From positions 1 through 33,013 of the forward strand of contig JAETQF010000023.1 in the NCBI GenBank assembly GCA_021770845.1: a stretch of 33,013 bases of DNA, given 5' to 3'. The notes under the pieces are model-generated. The model saw nothing but the letters and a program-made list of their open reading frames with translations, had not been told where the DNA came from and searched no databases. The translations under genes and the position numbers were made by a program. This document shows positions 7,633-15,689 of this stretch, one piece after another; position 1 is the stretch's first letter, and every line of letters starts with the position of its first letter. This stretch comes from Oscillospiraceae bacterium. GTDB lineage: Bacteria > Bacillota > Clostridia > Oscillospirales > Oscillospiraceae.

Positions 7633-7709
7633 CATGGAGAGGCGTTCCGCAAAAAAACAATGAGAGAACACTCTATGCTCATCAAAAATGGAAAAGGAGA
7701 ATTTGTAGT

Positions 7710-9017
7710 ATGAAGAAAGCTCTTGCAATGATTCTCGCCCTGATGATGGTTCTGAGCCTGGCCGCCTGCGGCAACGGCGACAACCCTCAGAACTCCACCG
7801 CCGGCGGCGAGAGCAAAGCCCCTGTTGAGACCCAGAACTCCAACGAGGGCGGCGAGGTCGCCAACAAGGACAAGCCCCTGGTGTGGTTCAACCGTCAGCC
7901 CTCCAACAGCTCCACCGGCGAGCTGGACATGGACGCCATGAACTTCAACAAGGACACCTACTACGTGGGCTTTGACGCCAACCAGGGCGCCGAGCTCCAG
8001 GGCCAGATGATTCTGGACTACATCACCGCTCACATCGACGAGATCGACCGCAACGGCGACGGCGTCATCGGCTACGTGCTGGCCATCGGCGACATCGGCC
8101 ACAACGACTCCATCGCCCGTACCCGCGGCGTCCGCAAGGCCCTGGATACCGCCGTGGAGGAGAACGGCGCCATCAAGAGCGACCCCGTGGGCATGAACGC
8201 CGACGGCTCCGCCACCGCCGTCAAGGACGGCAAGCTGACCATCGGCGGCAAGGAGTACACCGTCCGTGAGCTGGCCTCTCAGGAGATGAAGAACTCCGCC
8301 GGCGCCACCTGGGACGCCGCCACCGCCGGCAACACCATCACCACCTGGGTGTCCACCTTCGGCGATCAGATCGACGTGGTGGCCTCCAACAACGACGGTA
8401 TGGGCATGGCCATGTTCAACGCCTGGTCCAACGAGAACAAGGTTCCCACCTTCGGCTATGACGCCAACAGCGACGCCGTGGAGGCCATTGCCAACGGGTA
8501 CGGCGGCACCATCAGCCAGCACGCCGACGTGCAGGCCTACCTGACCCTGCGGGTGCTGCGCAACGCCCTGGACGGCGTGGACATCGACACCGGCATCGGC
8601 ACCGCCGACGATGCGGGCAACGTGCTCAGCGACGATGTGTACAAGTACGATGATTCTCAGCGTTCCTACTACGCCCTGAACGTGGCGGTCACCGCTGACA
8701 ACTACAAGGACTTCCTGGACGCCACCGTGCCCTACGCCCCCGTGTCCAACCAGCTGGACAGCACCGCCCATCCCACCAAGAACGTGTGGCTGAACATCTA
8801 CAACGCCGCGGATAACTTCCTCAGCGCCACCTATCAGCCCCTGCTGCAGAAGTACGACGACATCCTGAACCTGAACGTGGAGTACATCGGCGGCGACGGC
8901 CAGACCGAGGCCAACATCACCAACCGTCTGGGCAACCCCAGCCAGTACGACGCCTTTGCCATCAACATGGTGAAGACCGACAACTCCGCCTCCTACACCT
9001 CTCTGCTGGAGGGCTGA
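7710..9017 (+). CDS. mglB: Galactose/methyl-galactoside-binding lipoprotein MglB, apparently circularly permuted
   Basis: This is the extracellular sugar-binding lipoprotein of the importer, 435 residues. The signal ends at lipobox LAAC (Cys20), followed by a Gly/Ser/Glu-rich linker to about 54. Recognisable MglB pieces are VWFNRQPS (58-65), the Ca-loop DRNGDGVIG (113-121), GDIGHNDSIARTRG (127-140), VVASNNDGMGMA and FGYDAN. The order is unusual. The domain starts at the segment matching E. coli MglB residues from about 80 on (PVVFFNKEPS). The segment matching the E. coli N-terminus (IYKYDDNF...ALAINLV) is at the C-terminus, as IYNAADNF...FAINMV (363-421). Each piece occurs once. The Ca site keeps its Asp/Asn ligands, with Gly in place of the second Gln. 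The start at 7710 follows AAGGAG; longer in-frame starts have none. Confidence 0.9.
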   Translation: MKKALAMILALMMVLSLAACGNGDNPQNSTAGGESKAPVETQNSNEGGEVANKDKPLVWFNRQPSNSSTGELDMDAMNFNKDTYYVGFDANQGAELQGQMILDYITAHIDEIDRNGDGVIGYVLAIGDIGHNDSIARTRGVRKALDTAVEENGAIKSDPVGMNADGSATAVKDGKLTIGGKEYTVRELASQEMKNSAGATWDAATAGNTITTWVSTFGDQIDVVASNNDGMGMAMFNAWSNENKVPTFGYDANSDAVEAIANGYGGTISQHADVQAYLTLRVLRNALDGVDIDTGIGTADDAGNVLSDDVYKYDDSQRSYYALNVAVTADNYKDFLDATVPYAPVSNQLDSTAHPTKNVWLNIYNAADNFLSATYQPLLQKYDDILNLNVEYIGGDGQTEANITNRLGNPSQYDAFAINMVKTDNSASYTSLLEG

Positions 9018-9062
9018 TCGGCTCTGACGGCGCTTCTTCACTGACAAGTAAATGACTTGAAT

Positions 9063-9130
9063 TAGGGGGAGGGAATTCTCCGTTCGGCAGAAGCAACGCT
9101 CCGTTCGGCAGAAGGACCTCCCCCTATTTT
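9063..9130 (+). terminator. Large stem-loop with T-run between mglB and mglA (probable partial terminator)
   Basis: TAGGGGGAGG (9063-9072) pairs exactly with CCTCCCCCTA (9117-9126) and is followed by TTTT. The loop is 44 bases and contains the two 16-base direct repeats listed next. It probably attenuates transcription or protects the upstream message, so that the binding protein is made in excess over MglA and MglC, as is common for such importers. Confidence 0.65.
9078..9114 (+). repeat. Two 16-base direct repeats inside the mglB-mglA loop
   Basis: CTCCGTTCGGCAGAAG occurs at 9078-9093 and again at 9099-9114, separated by CAACG. Each copy contains CCGTTCGG, which can fold on itself; with its flank, the first copy forms TTCTCCG-TT-CGG(C)AGAA. 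Confidence 0.85.
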
Positions 9131-9203
9131 AAAGGTAAAACGGTATACCGGGCAGGATCAGGCATTTTCTGAACCTGCTAATTTGCAAACGGGGGTGACG
9201 AGA

Positions 9204-10712
9204 ATGTCTGATGCGAAAGACGGTGTCGTGCTTTCGATCCGCGGTATGAGCAAATCCTTCGGCCGAAACCGGGTGCTGGATCATATCAACCTGGATCTGA
9301 AGCGGGGCAGCATCATGGGGCTCATGGGTGAGAACGGAGCCGGCAAGTCCACCATGATGAAATGCCTGTTCGGCACCTACCAGAAGGACGAGGGAAAGAT
9401 CTACTTAAACGGGAAGGAAATCAGCTTTTCCGGGCCCAAGGACGCCCTGGAAAACGGGATCGCCATGGTGCACCAGGAGCTGAACCAGTGCCTGGAGCGG
9501 AGCGTCACGGACAATCTGTTCCTGGGGCGGTACCCCACCAACTCCGCGGGGATCGTGGACGAGGGCGGCATGAAGAAAAAGGCGGCCGAGCTGTTCCGCA
9601 AGCTGGGGATGACGGTGAACCTGAGCCAGCCCATGCGGAATATGTCGGTGTCCCAGCGGCAGATGTGCGAGATCGCCAAGGCGATGTCGTACAACGCCCA
9701 GGTGATCGTGCTGGACGAGCCCACCTCCTCGCTGACGGTTCAGGAGGTGGCCAAGCTCTTTGAGATGATGCGGATGCTGAAGGAACAGGGGATCTCGCTG
9801 ATCTACATTTCCCACAAGATGGACGAGATCTTCGAGATCTGCGACGAGATCTCGGTGCTCCGGGACGGCAACCTGGTGATGACCAAGGCCACCAAGGACA
9901 CCAACATGGGCGAGCTGATCACCGCCATGGTGGGCCGCTCCCTGGAGAGCCGCTTCCCAACCGTGGACAACACGCCGGGCAAGCCCATTTTGTCGGTGCA
10001 GCACCTGTCCACCAAGTTCGCGCCCCACCTCCAGGACGTCACCTTCGACGTGCGGGAGGGGGAGATCTTCGGCCTGTACGGCCTGGTGGGCGCCGGGCGC
10101 ACCGAGCTGCTGGAGACCATCTTCGGGGTGCGCACCCGGGCGGCGGGCCGGGTCTACTTCAAGGATCGGCTGATGAACTTCAACAGCGCCAAGGAGGCCA
10201 TTGAGCACGGCTTTGCCATGATCACCGAGGAGCGCAAGGCCAACGGCCTGTTCCTCAAGTGCGACCTGACCTTCAACACAACCATCGCCAGCCTGGAGCA
10301 GTACAAGTCCGGCCCGGCCCTGTCCAACCCCAAGATGGTGAAGGCCACCAGCAAGGAGATCAAGACCATGCGCACCAAGTGCATGGGGCCGGACGACATG
10401 ATCACCAGCCTGTCCGGCGGCAACCAGCAGAAGGTGATCTTCGGCAAGTGGCTGGAGCGGGATCCCCAGATCTTCATGATGGACGAGCCCACCCGCGGCA
10501 TCGACGTGGGCGCGAAGTACGAGATCTACGAGCTGATCATCAAGATGGCAAAGCAGGGCAAGACGATCATCGTCGTCTCCTCTGAAATGCCGGAGATTCT
10601 CGGCATCACCAACCGGATCGGCGTCATGTCCAACGGGTATCTCTCCGGGATTGTGAACACCGCGGAGACCGATCAGGAAGAACTTTTGCGGCTCAGCGCG
10701 AAATATCTGTAA
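9204..10712 (+). CDS. mglA: Galactose/methyl-galactoside import ATP-binding protein MglA
   Basis: This is the cytoplasmic ATPase that powers the importer, with two ABC domains in one chain (502 residues). Domain 1 has Walker A GENGAGKST (42-50), the family-type signature MSVSQRQM and Walker B VLDEPTSSL. Domain 2 has the degenerate Walker A GLVGAGRTE typical of the RbsA/MglA/XylG group, the signature LSGGNQQKV and Walker B MMDEPTRGIDVG. The form MSVSQ-x-QMxEIAKAxSYNA is close to MglA itself, which supports galactoside rather than ribose or xylose. The ATG at 9204 was chosen over an in-frame TTG at 9183 because GGGGGTG precedes it. The gene lies 14 bases before mglC. Confidence 0.95.
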   Translation: MSDAKDGVVLSIRGMSKSFGRNRVLDHINLDLKRGSIMGLMGENGAGKSTMMKCLFGTYQKDEGKIYLNGKEISFSGPKDALENGIAMVHQELNQCLERSVTDNLFLGRYPTNSAGIVDEGGMKKKAAELFRKLGMTVNLSQPMRNMSVSQRQMCEIAKAMSYNAQVIVLDEPTSSLTVQEVAKLFEMMRMLKEQGISLIYISHKMDEIFEICDEISVLRDGNLVMTKATKDTNMGELITAMVGRSLESRFPTVDNTPGKPILSVQHLSTKFAPHLQDVTFDVREGEIFGLYGLVGAGRTELLETIFGVRTRAAGRVYFKDRLMNFNSAKEAIEHGFAMITEERKANGLFLKCDLTFNTTIASLEQYKSGPALSNPKMVKATSKEIKTMRTKCMGPDDMITSLSGGNQQKVIFGKWLERDPQIFMMDEPTRGIDVGAKYEIYELIIKMAKQGKTIIVVSSEMPEILGITNRIGVMSNGYLSGIVNTAETDQEELLRLSAKYL

Positions 10713-10726
10713 GGGGGGAAGGGCAT

Positions 10727-12379
10727 ATGGCAGACAATACAAAAATTCTTACGGCAGAACAGGAGCTGGAGCTCCGCCGCCCCATTGACGATTACGTCGG
10801 TGGAATTCAGGAGCAGATCAACGCCCTGCGGAAGGACGGCACGGATCGGGTCATCGACATCCAGAGCGCCCTGGACAATCTGAAGCGGGACAAGATCTAC
10901 ACCGCTCAGGAGAAGGAGGCCAAACGGGCTCAGTACCGGAAGGAGCTGGAGCAGGCCAAGGCGGTGGAGGCCAAAAATAAGGATCAGATCAACAAGCTGA
11001 TCGCCGACGCCGAGGGCTACCTGAGGGCCCACTTTGACAAGGAGTATTACCAGGCGGTGGCGGCCAGCTGCGCCCAGGAGAAGGTGCAGGCTCAGGAGAA
11101 GTACCGCGCCGCGGTGGAGCAGCTCAACAAGGCCCACCAGGAGACGCTGGCCAAGCTCAGCGACGCCCACGAGATCAAGGACGAGAAGTACGTCCACAAG
11201 AACCGCCTGTTCGACGCGAAGATGCAGCTGGGCAAGGATCTCCAGGACGTGAAGGATCGGCGCCACGCCGCCTTTGATCACCAGTACCATCTCATTGACT
11301 TGCTGCGGATGTCCAAGTTCACCTTCGGCGAGTCCATGGCTCAGCGTTGGGAAAACTACAAGTACACCTTCAACGCCCGGAACTTCCTGCTTCGCAACGG
11401 CCTGTACCTGGCCATCGCCGTGATCTTCATCGCCCTGTGCTTCATCACCCCGGCGGTGAAGGGCGTCCAGCTGCTGACGCTGAACAACATTCTGAACATC
11501 CTCCAGCAGGCGTCGCCCCGGATGTTCCTGGCCCTGGGCGTGGCCGGCCTGATCCTGCTGGCCGGCACCGACCTGTCCATCGGCCGTATGGTGGGCATGG
11601 GCATGACCGCCGCCACCATCGTGATGCACAAGGGCATCAACACCGGCGGCGTGTTCGGGCATATCTTTGACTTCACCGGCCTGCCGGTGATCGCGCGGGT
11701 GATCCTGGCCCTGGTGGTCTGCATCGTGCTGTGCACCATCTTCACCACCATCGCCGGCTTCTTCACCGCCAAGTTCAAGATGCACCCCTTCATCTCCACC
11801 ATGTCCACCATGCTGATGATCTTCGGCCTGGCGACTTACTCCACCAAGGGCGTGTCCTTCGGCGCCATCGAGGGGGATATCCCCAAGATGATCATCCCCA
11901 AGCTCAACGGCTTCCCCACCATCATCCTGTGGGCCATCGCGGCGGTCATCATCGTGTGGTTCATCTGGAACAAGACCACCTTCGGCAAGAACCTGTACGC
12001 CGTGGGCGGCAACCCCGAGGCGGCCTCGGTGTCCGGTATCTCCGTGTTCAAGGTCACGGTGGGCGCCTTCATCATGGCCGGTATCCTGTACGGCTTCGGC
12101 TCCTGGCTGGAGTGCATCCGGATGTCCGGCTCCGGCTCCGCCAGCTACGGCCAGGGCTGGGAGATGGACGCCATCGCGGCCTGTGTGGTGGGCGGCGTGT
12201 CCTTCACCGGCGGTATCGGCAAGATCTCCGGCGTGGTGACGGGCGTGTTCATCTTCACCGCCCTGACCTACTCCCTGACCACCCTGGGCATTGACACCAA
12301 CCTCCAGTTTGTGTTCTCCGGCATCATCATCCTGGTGGCCGTCATGCTGGACTGCCTGAAGTACGTCCAGAAGAAGTAA
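10727..12379 (+). CDS. mglC: Galactose/methyl-galactoside permease MglC with long coiled-coil N-terminus
   Basis: This is the membrane channel subunit of the importer. Hydrophobic helices run from about residue 222 (LRNGLYLAIAVIFIALCFI) to the end. They include the family-conserved GLILLAGTDLSIG, MHPFISTMSTM and GRNLYAVGGN-like (GKNLYAVGGNPEAA) segments and GGVSFTGGIG. At 550 residues it is about 215 longer than ordinary MglC. The additional N-terminus is highly charged (rich in K, E, Q, A, D), lacks membrane segments and looks helical or coiled-coil, for example QEKEAKRAQYRKELEQAKAV. It is in frame and the start has a GGGGAAGGG ribosome site, so the extension is probably real and cytoplasmic. 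A strong terminator follows. Confidence 0.93.
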   Translation: MADNTKILTAEQELELRRPIDDYVGGIQEQINALRKDGTDRVIDIQSALDNLKRDKIYTAQEKEAKRAQYRKELEQAKAVEAKNKDQINKLIADAEGYLRAHFDKEYYQAVAASCAQEKVQAQEKYRAAVEQLNKAHQETLAKLSDAHEIKDEKYVHKNRLFDAKMQLGKDLQDVKDRRHAAFDHQYHLIDLLRMSKFTFGESMAQRWENYKYTFNARNFLLRNGLYLAIAVIFIALCFITPAVKGVQLLTLNNILNILQQASPRMFLALGVAGLILLAGTDLSIGRMVGMGMTAATIVMHKGINTGGVFGHIFDFTGLPVIARVILALVVCIVLCTIFTTIAGFFTAKFKMHPFISTMSTMLMIFGLATYSTKGVSFGAIEGDIPKMIIPKLNGFPTIILWAIAAVIIVWFIWNKTTFGKNLYAVGGNPEAASVSGISVFKVTVGAFIMAGILYGFGSWLECIRMSGSGSASYGQGWEMDAIAACVVGGVSFTGGIGKISGVVTGVFIFTALTYSLTTLGIDTNLQFVFSGIIILVAVMLDCLKYVQKK

Positions 12380-12400
12380 GCGTCCCATATCAAGCTAAGG

Positions 12401-12440
12401 CCGCCGCGAAGTGGACAGGTTCCGCTTCGCGGCGGTTTTT
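12401..12440 (+). terminator. Intrinsic terminator of the mgl operon
   Basis: CCGCCGCGAAG (12401-12411) pairs with CTTCGCGGCGG (12425-12435), an 11-bp GC-rich stem, followed directly by TTTTT. Confidence 0.93.
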
Positions 12441-12454
12441 CGCAGCGCTTTATG

Positions 12455-12480
12455 TTGACAGTGTTTACAAGCCCGTTACA
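12455..12480 (+). promoter_or_regulatory. TTnACA-type repeats upstream of the two-component operon
   Basis: TTGACA (12455), TTTACA (12464) and GTTACA (12475) follow one another just upstream of the promoter. The last two are 11 bases apart, the spacing used by OmpR/PhoP-type dimers on tandem direct repeats. This may be an autoregulatory site for the regulator encoded next. Confidence 0.4.
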
Positions 12481-12488
12481 ACTTCGTG

Positions 12489-12517
12489 CTGACATGGAGA
12501 TGTCCGGGTGATATAAT
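12489..12517 (+). promoter_or_regulatory. Sigma-A promoter (extended -10) for the two-component operon
   Basis: CTGACA (12489-12494), a 17-base spacer and a perfect TATAAT (12512-12517) preceded by TGA form a strong promoter about 30 bases before the start codon. Confidence 0.8.
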
Positions 12518-12548
12518 TGTAGTAATTTGGACAGAAAGGGGGGTTCCA

Positions 12549-13208
12549 ATGGCCCATATTCTGATCGTGGAGGACGGGGAGAACATCGCCCGGATGATCG
12601 AGGCCACCCTGGCCCTGGGGGGCCACACCGGCCGGTGGTGCGCCGACGGCGGGCAGGCGCTGCCCGTCATCGGGGAGGGGGGCTTCGATCTGGTGCTGCT
12701 GGACGTGATGCTCCCGGGGCTGGACGGCTTTGCCGTCATGGAGCGGTTGGACGCCCAGACCATCCCGGTGATCTTCCTGTCCGCCATGCAGCAGGTGGAG
12801 GACAAGGTGCGGGGCTTGCGCTTGGGGGCGGAGGACTACATCGTCAAGCCCTTCGAGCCCCTGGAGCTGCTGGCCCGCATCGAGGTGGTGCTCCGCCGCC
12901 GGGGCCGGGGGCGGAACGTGCTGGAATACGGGGCCATCCGTCAGGAGCTGGACAGCCGCACCGTCACCCTCCGGGGGGAGCCGGTGGCCCTGGCCCCCAA
13001 GGAGTTTGAGCTGCTGCGGGTATTTTTACAAAACCAGAACCTGGCCCTCAGCCGGGAGAAGCTGCTGGCCATGGTGTGGGGCTACGGCTTCGCCGGGGAG
13101 AGCCGCACGGTGGACATACACGTCCAGCGGCTGCGCCAGAAGCTGGGGCTGGCCGACCATCTGGTGACCCTGCCCCGGATCGGCTACCGGCTGGAGAAGC
13201 TGCCATGA
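12549..13208 (+). CDS. OmpR/PhoB-family response regulator
   Basis: This is the DNA-binding output protein of a two-component system, 219 residues. The receiver domain (about 2-112) has the acidic pair E8-D9, phospho-acceptor D52 in LLDVMLPG, and K100 in YIVKPFEP. The winged-helix DNA-binding domain (about 125-218) contains LAPKEFELLRVFLQNQNLALSREKL in pieces typical of Trans_reg_C, ending RTVDIHVQRLRQKLG and RIGYRLE. The start is the ATG at 12549 after AAGGGGGG. The stop overlaps the kinase start (ATGA). The signal sensed cannot be inferred. Confidence 0.95.
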   Translation: MAHILIVEDGENIARMIEATLALGGHTGRWCADGGQALPVIGEGGFDLVLLDVMLPGLDGFAVMERLDAQTIPVIFLSAMQQVEDKVRGLRLGAEDYIVKPFEPLELLARIEVVLRRRGRGRNVLEYGAIRQELDSRTVTLRGEPVALAPKEFELLRVFLQNQNLALSREKLLAMVWGYGFAGESRTVDIHVQRLRQKLGLADHLVTLPRIGYRLEKLP

Positions 13209-14674
13209 AGCTGTGGCAGAAGATCTTCCTGTCCACCCTGGCCCTGATGGCGCTGTCCACCGCCCTGGTGTCCATCCTGCTGCTGCGCTCCAGCCGGGAC
13301 GCCTTGTGGGAGCGGGAGGGCCAGCGGGTGGTGGCCCAGCAGAGGTATCTGGCCGGAATGCTCCGGGCGGGGGTGGTGAGCCGGCGGCTCCAATCCGGCA
13401 CGGTGCAGCTGAGCCCGGAGGAGGCGGAGCAGACCGCCCGGCAGGCGCTGGAGCGGCAGGGGACGGACGGCTACCTCACCGGGCTGGCCCTGCTGGACGG
13501 GGAGGGGGCCGCCTCCTATGCCGCCATGGCGGACGATCTGCTGGGCCAGATCCCGCCGTCCCCGGCGGAGGAGCCCAACGCCACCGTCTACCAGCTGTGC
13601 CCCGGAGAAAACGAGGGGGAGTGGTACCTGGTGTGCGCCCTTCCGGTGACGCTGGAGTCCCGGCCCTTCCGGCTGTGCGCCTCCTATGACGTCAGCGGCC
13701 TGCAGGGGCAGCTTGAGCGGGAGGCGGCGGGGACGGTGGCCCTGTGCCTCGTCGTGAGCCTGGCCGGGGCGGGGCTGCTGCTGGCGCTGGTGTGGTTCCT
13801 CCTGCGGCCGCTGGCGGCGCTGGACGAGAGCGCCCGGCGGGTGGCCGGGGGCCGGTATGACGAGCGGCTGGCGGTGCGGGGCCGGGACGAGCTGGCCGGC
13901 CTGGCCCGGGACATGAACGTTATGGCCGCCGCCGTCCAGCAGCGGGTGGAGCAGCTGGAGCGGGTGGCGGAGGATCGGCGGGTGTTCATCGGCAACCTGG
14001 CCCACGAGATGAAAACGCCCCTCACCAGCATTCTGGGCTTTGCCGACCTGCTCTACCTGCAAAAGGAGGTGCCGGAGGCCCAGCGGGTGGAGTACGCCCA
14101 GGTCATCTCCCAGGAGGCCAAGCGGCTGCGCTCCCTGTCCGGCAAGCTGCTGGAGCTCATCACCCTGGGCAGCGCCCAGCTGGAACTGGCCCCGGCCTCC
14201 CTCCGGGAGGTGGCGGCGGAGGTGGAGCTGAGCCTGCGGCCCGTCATGGCTCAGAGCGAGTTGCGGCTGGAGTGCAGCTGTCCGGATCTGACGCTGGACA
14301 TGGATCGGGAGCTGTTCAAGTCCCTGCTCTACAACCTGCTGGACAACGGCCGGAAGGCCAGCCAGACCGGCGGCCGGCTGGAGCTCACCGCCCGGGAGGC
14401 GGAGGGACAGGCCGAGATCCTGGTGCGGGACTACGGCCGGGGCATCCCCCGGGAGGAGCTGGACAAGGTGTGCCAGCCCTTCTACATGGTGGACAAGAGC
14501 CGGAGCCGGAGGGCTGGCGGCGCAGGGCTGGGGCTGGCCCTGTGCCGGGAGATCGTGTCCGTCCACGGCGGCGCCATGGAGCTGGACAGCAGCCCGGGGG
14601 AGGGCACCCTGGTCACCCTGCGCTTCCCCCTGAGCCAAAGTGCGGAAGGAGGGGGCGGCCATGCGGAACCTTAA
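13205..14674 (+). CDS. Membrane sensor histidine kinase
   Basis: This is the cognate kinase of the preceding regulator, 489 residues. Helix TM1 is at about 8-28 and TM2 at about 176-200. They flank a ~145-residue extracytoplasmic sensor domain with no motif I recognise. A HAMP segment (about 200-255) leads to the HisKA domain, with phospho-acceptor H267 in NLAHEMKTPL. The ATPase domain shows an N box NLLDNGRKA, DYGRGIP and GAGLGLALC. The N box has Gly where Ala is usual. It overlaps the regulator by 4 bases and the next gene by 14 bases, so all three products are probably made together. Confidence 0.94.
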   Translation: MKLWQKIFLSTLALMALSTALVSILLLRSSRDALWEREGQRVVAQQRYLAGMLRAGVVSRRLQSGTVQLSPEEAEQTARQALERQGTDGYLTGLALLDGEGAASYAAMADDLLGQIPPSPAEEPNATVYQLCPGENEGEWYLVCALPVTLESRPFRLCASYDVSGLQGQLEREAAGTVALCLVVSLAGAGLLLALVWFLLRPLAALDESARRVAGGRYDERLAVRGRDELAGLARDMNVMAAAVQQRVEQLERVAEDRRVFIGNLAHEMKTPLTSILGFADLLYLQKEVPEAQRVEYAQVISQEAKRLRSLSGKLLELITLGSAQLELAPASLREVAAEVELSLRPVMAQSELRLECSCPDLTLDMDRELFKSLLYNLLDNGRKASQTGGRLELTAREAEGQAEILVRDYGRGIPREELDKVCQPFYMVDKSRSRRAGGAGLGLALCREIVSVHGGAMELDSSPGEGTLVTLRFPLSQSAEGGGGHAEP

Positions 14675-15656
14675 ATTTGTGCTGTCCGCCCTGGCAATTT
14701 TGCTGGCGGGGGCACTGGCGGCGGGGATGGCCGCCCGGGCGGTGGCCGCGCCCAAGGCCGGGGAGGTCATGTCCGCCGGGGTGGTGGGCGTGCCCTCCGT
14801 GCTGGGGCAGCTGGCGGACGAGGCGCTGTTTTACCCTTGGCCCAGGTATGATGGGCAGTCCCTGGTTCCCTTGGAAGGGGCGGCGCTGGAAGGTGTCGAG
14901 GCCGGTGTTGCCAACGCCCCCTCGGGGGATGGGGATGATCTGACGGCCTCCATCGCCGCCCTGGACGCACTGGAGGCCGACTTCGACCTCGGCCTGCTGC
15001 TGAAGGATCTGACGTGGAACCAGAGCGACCTGAAAACCGCCGATATGGTATTCTTAAAGGACTTCCCCGCCACCCTGAGTGACGGCACCCCTGTGTTTCT
15101 CCGCTACGCACTGAGTTTTTCCGCCCCCCAGTCCGTCAGCTGGGTCATGACGCCCCGGGATGCGGCGGAGCCCTCCGAGGAGCGGCGGCAGGCGGCGCTG
15201 GACAAGGTAAAGGACGATCTGGCCGGACTGCTGTGGGCATTCCTCCGTCCGGATCGGAACTTCATGAACGATATGTACGCCTTTTTGCGGAATTTTGACC
15301 AATATTTCATAGCACTGAAGCAGGACAAGCTCCACGAGCGCCTGGAATTCATCTTCGTCCAGGCGTGTGACCGCATCAGCTACAGCTATTTCCAGGAAAC
15401 TGTTCCGGCGGAAGCCGCCGGAGGTGAGGCGGGGCTGCCACTCGAGGCGGAGCTGCCCTCCGAGCCGCCCCCGGCAGAGGAGCTGCTGGATCGGGCGGGC
15501 GGCGGCAGCGGCCAACTCCAGCTCATTTCCACGCAGGATCAGATCGTGATCCTGTTGACCAGCGACACCGGCATCATGCTGGTGGAGAAGGAGCTGTTCT
15601 GGGACAGCTTTTCCGCCATGGGCGGCAGGGCGGTGGCAGTGGGCCGGGGCGGCTGA
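14661..15656 (+). CDS. Unknown exported or membrane-anchored protein linked to a two-component system
   Basis: I do not recognise this 331-residue protein. It starts with a short basic segment and a hydrophobic stretch (about 6-30, ending ARAVAAPKA), which may be a signal peptide or an anchor. The rest is soluble, with no cysteine motif or catalytic signature. It contains a Pro/Glu-rich segment near 255-275 (ELPSEPPPAEELL) and an apparent beta-strand-rich end (LQLISTQDQIVILLTSDTG). Its start is set by GGAGG before 14661, inside the kinase gene, so it overlaps that gene by 14 bases. By position it may be an accessory protein acting on the kinase's outer domain, as YycH/YycI do for WalK, but I see no sequence evidence of relationship. 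Confidence 0.75.
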   Translation: MRNLKFVLSALAILLAGALAAGMAARAVAAPKAGEVMSAGVVGVPSVLGQLADEALFYPWPRYDGQSLVPLEGAALEGVEAGVANAPSGDGDDLTASIAALDALEADFDLGLLLKDLTWNQSDLKTADMVFLKDFPATLSDGTPVFLRYALSFSAPQSVSWVMTPRDAAEPSEERRQAALDKVKDDLAGLLWAFLRPDRNFMNDMYAFLRNFDQYFIALKQDKLHERLEFIFVQACDRISYSYFQETVPAEAAGGEAGLPLEAELPSEPPPAEELLDRAGGGSGQLQLISTQDQIVILLTSDTGIMLVEKELFWDSFSAMGGRAVAVGRGG

Positions 15657-15689
15657 GCGGCGGGCAGGAAATTTTTTCTCCGCGGGGGC

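Noticed and set aside
7393..7709. A catabolite-repression (cre) site before mglB, suggested by the nearby hprK
   Set aside because: TGAAACGGCG near 7431 begins like a cre site, but the second half does not match.
7660..7713. A 17-codon upstream frame ending in an ATGA overlap with mglB
   Set aside because: Its ATG is about 17 bases from the nearest GGAG-like site and the peptide has no recognisable pattern. Coupling is possible but not supported.
9078..9114. Direct repeats as a possible CRISPR array
   Set aside because: Only two copies with a 5-base spacer, no cas genes, and both lie inside a terminator-like loop.
14661..15656. Assigning the exported protein to the YycH/YycI family
   Set aside because: The genomic position is similar, but no shared motif could be seen; the call would rest on context alone.
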